Source: Rhizobium sp. NLR16a | GTDB lineage: Bacteria; Pseudomonadota; Alphaproteobacteria; Rhizobiales; Rhizobiaceae | Direction of reading: 5' to 3' | NCBI RefSeq assembly: GCF_017948245.1 | Contig: NZ_CP072871.1 | Span: forward strand, 62,001-126,000 | DNA length: 64,000 nucleotides | Part shown: in pieces, positions 63,810 through 64,000 of the stretch | Numbering within the stretch: the first letter of the stretch is position 1 | How the letters are laid out: the number at the start of each line of letters is the position of its first letter | Position numbers and translations under genes: made by a program | Notes under the pieces: generated by a model | What the model saw: the letters and a program-made list of their open reading frames with translations, nothing else | Database searches by the model: none | What the model was told of the DNA's origin: nothing

Positions 63810-63887
63810 TGTTCCCTCCTCCGGGCCGCTCCTTGGCCACGTTTTCCGCTCGTTGAAAGGAGACCTCCCTCTCCTTCATTCACCCGG

Positions 63888-64000
63888 CTAACGCGCCGGA
63901 TTTTCTTTCTGAAAGCGCGCCATGACGGCCTGCTGGACGTCGCTGATATGCGCGTGCATCAGCACCTTGGCGCCGGCGATGTCGCGCGCCCGGAAAGCCT
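63888..64000 (-). CDS. GntR-type (FCD domain) regulator, C-terminal end (partial)
   Basis: The last ~37 residues read AFRARDIAGAKVLMHAHISD and on to RFQKENPAR before the stop at 63888. The ARD...A-x2-LM-x-AH-x4-V pattern fits the final helices of FCD-domain GntR regulators. Most of the gene lies beyond the window. It reads in the same direction as the sugar ABC operon, 78 bases ahead of it. Confidence 0.5.
   Translation of the reverse strand, partial: AFRARDIAGAKVLMHAHISDVQQAVMARFQKENPAR

Overview
The window looks like an accessory replicon (plasmid or chromid) of a Rhizobium leguminosarum/etli-type alphaproteobacterium. Pointers are several rhizobial small-protein families (DUF982, DUF1488, DUF6481), a riboswitch-led thiCOSGE operon, a resorcylate (gra) catabolic cluster like that of Rhizobium sp. 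MTP-10005, palindromic RIME-like repeats, and EcfG-type promoter matches. No rRNA, tRNA, CRISPR array or intact insertion sequence was seen.

Layout. 0-2 kb: the end of a sugar-nucleotide epimerase gene, a methyltransferase and a diheme cytochrome c. 2.1-3.3 kb: a receiver-Crp fusion regulator behind an EcfG-like promoter. 3.7-11.7 kb (minus): a seven-gene, mostly translationally coupled respiratory operon (FdhF/YdeP-type molybdoenzyme, cytochrome c, CoxB, CoxA, CoxC, CtaG, cytochrome c), also behind an EcfG-like promoter. 12.3-12.9 kb: a VapBC toxin-antitoxin pair. 13.4-16.6 kb: a DUF3422 protein and a chemoreceptor. 16.9-28.2 kb: a patchwork of small stress-type genes, pseudogenes, a second thiE copy with a thiG stub, a cold-shock gene, a secreted seven-repeat Cys protein, and four copies of a structured leader RNA in front of small ORFs. 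28.2-32.9 kb (minus): TPP riboswitch and thiC-thiO-thiS-thiG-thiE. 33.5-35.5 kb: a flotillin/SPFH protein, whose 3' end recurs as a decayed copy at 43.3 kb. 35.6-42.8 kb: a complete gamma-resorcylate pathway (decarboxylase, two-component resorcinol hydroxylase, hydroxyquinol dioxygenase, maleylacetate reductase) with a MarR regulator and an MFS importer; both control regions carry the same TTGCA-N2-TGCAA palindrome. 43.7-49.1 kb: an SbcD/SbcC-like pair and a Phd/PIN toxin-antitoxin pair. 49.3-58.1 kb: a LuxR solo flanked by two proline-iminopeptidase-type hydrolases, a complete peptide ABC importer and an acetamidase/formamidase. 58.2-64 kb: a YghU-type glutathione transferase and a sugar ABC/oxidoreductase/cupin operon with the end of a regulator gene.

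The most notable system is the LuxR-solo locus. The regulator has Met and Trp at the positions equivalent to TraR W57 and Y61, the signature of plant-signal-responsive LuxR solos (OryR/PsoR/PipR group). A near-identical 16-bp dyad, CTATCAC-N3-TTATAG, lies upstream of both hydrolase genes. The genes together suggest that the cell imports and cleaves a small plant-derived amide or peptide and switches on the locus in response.
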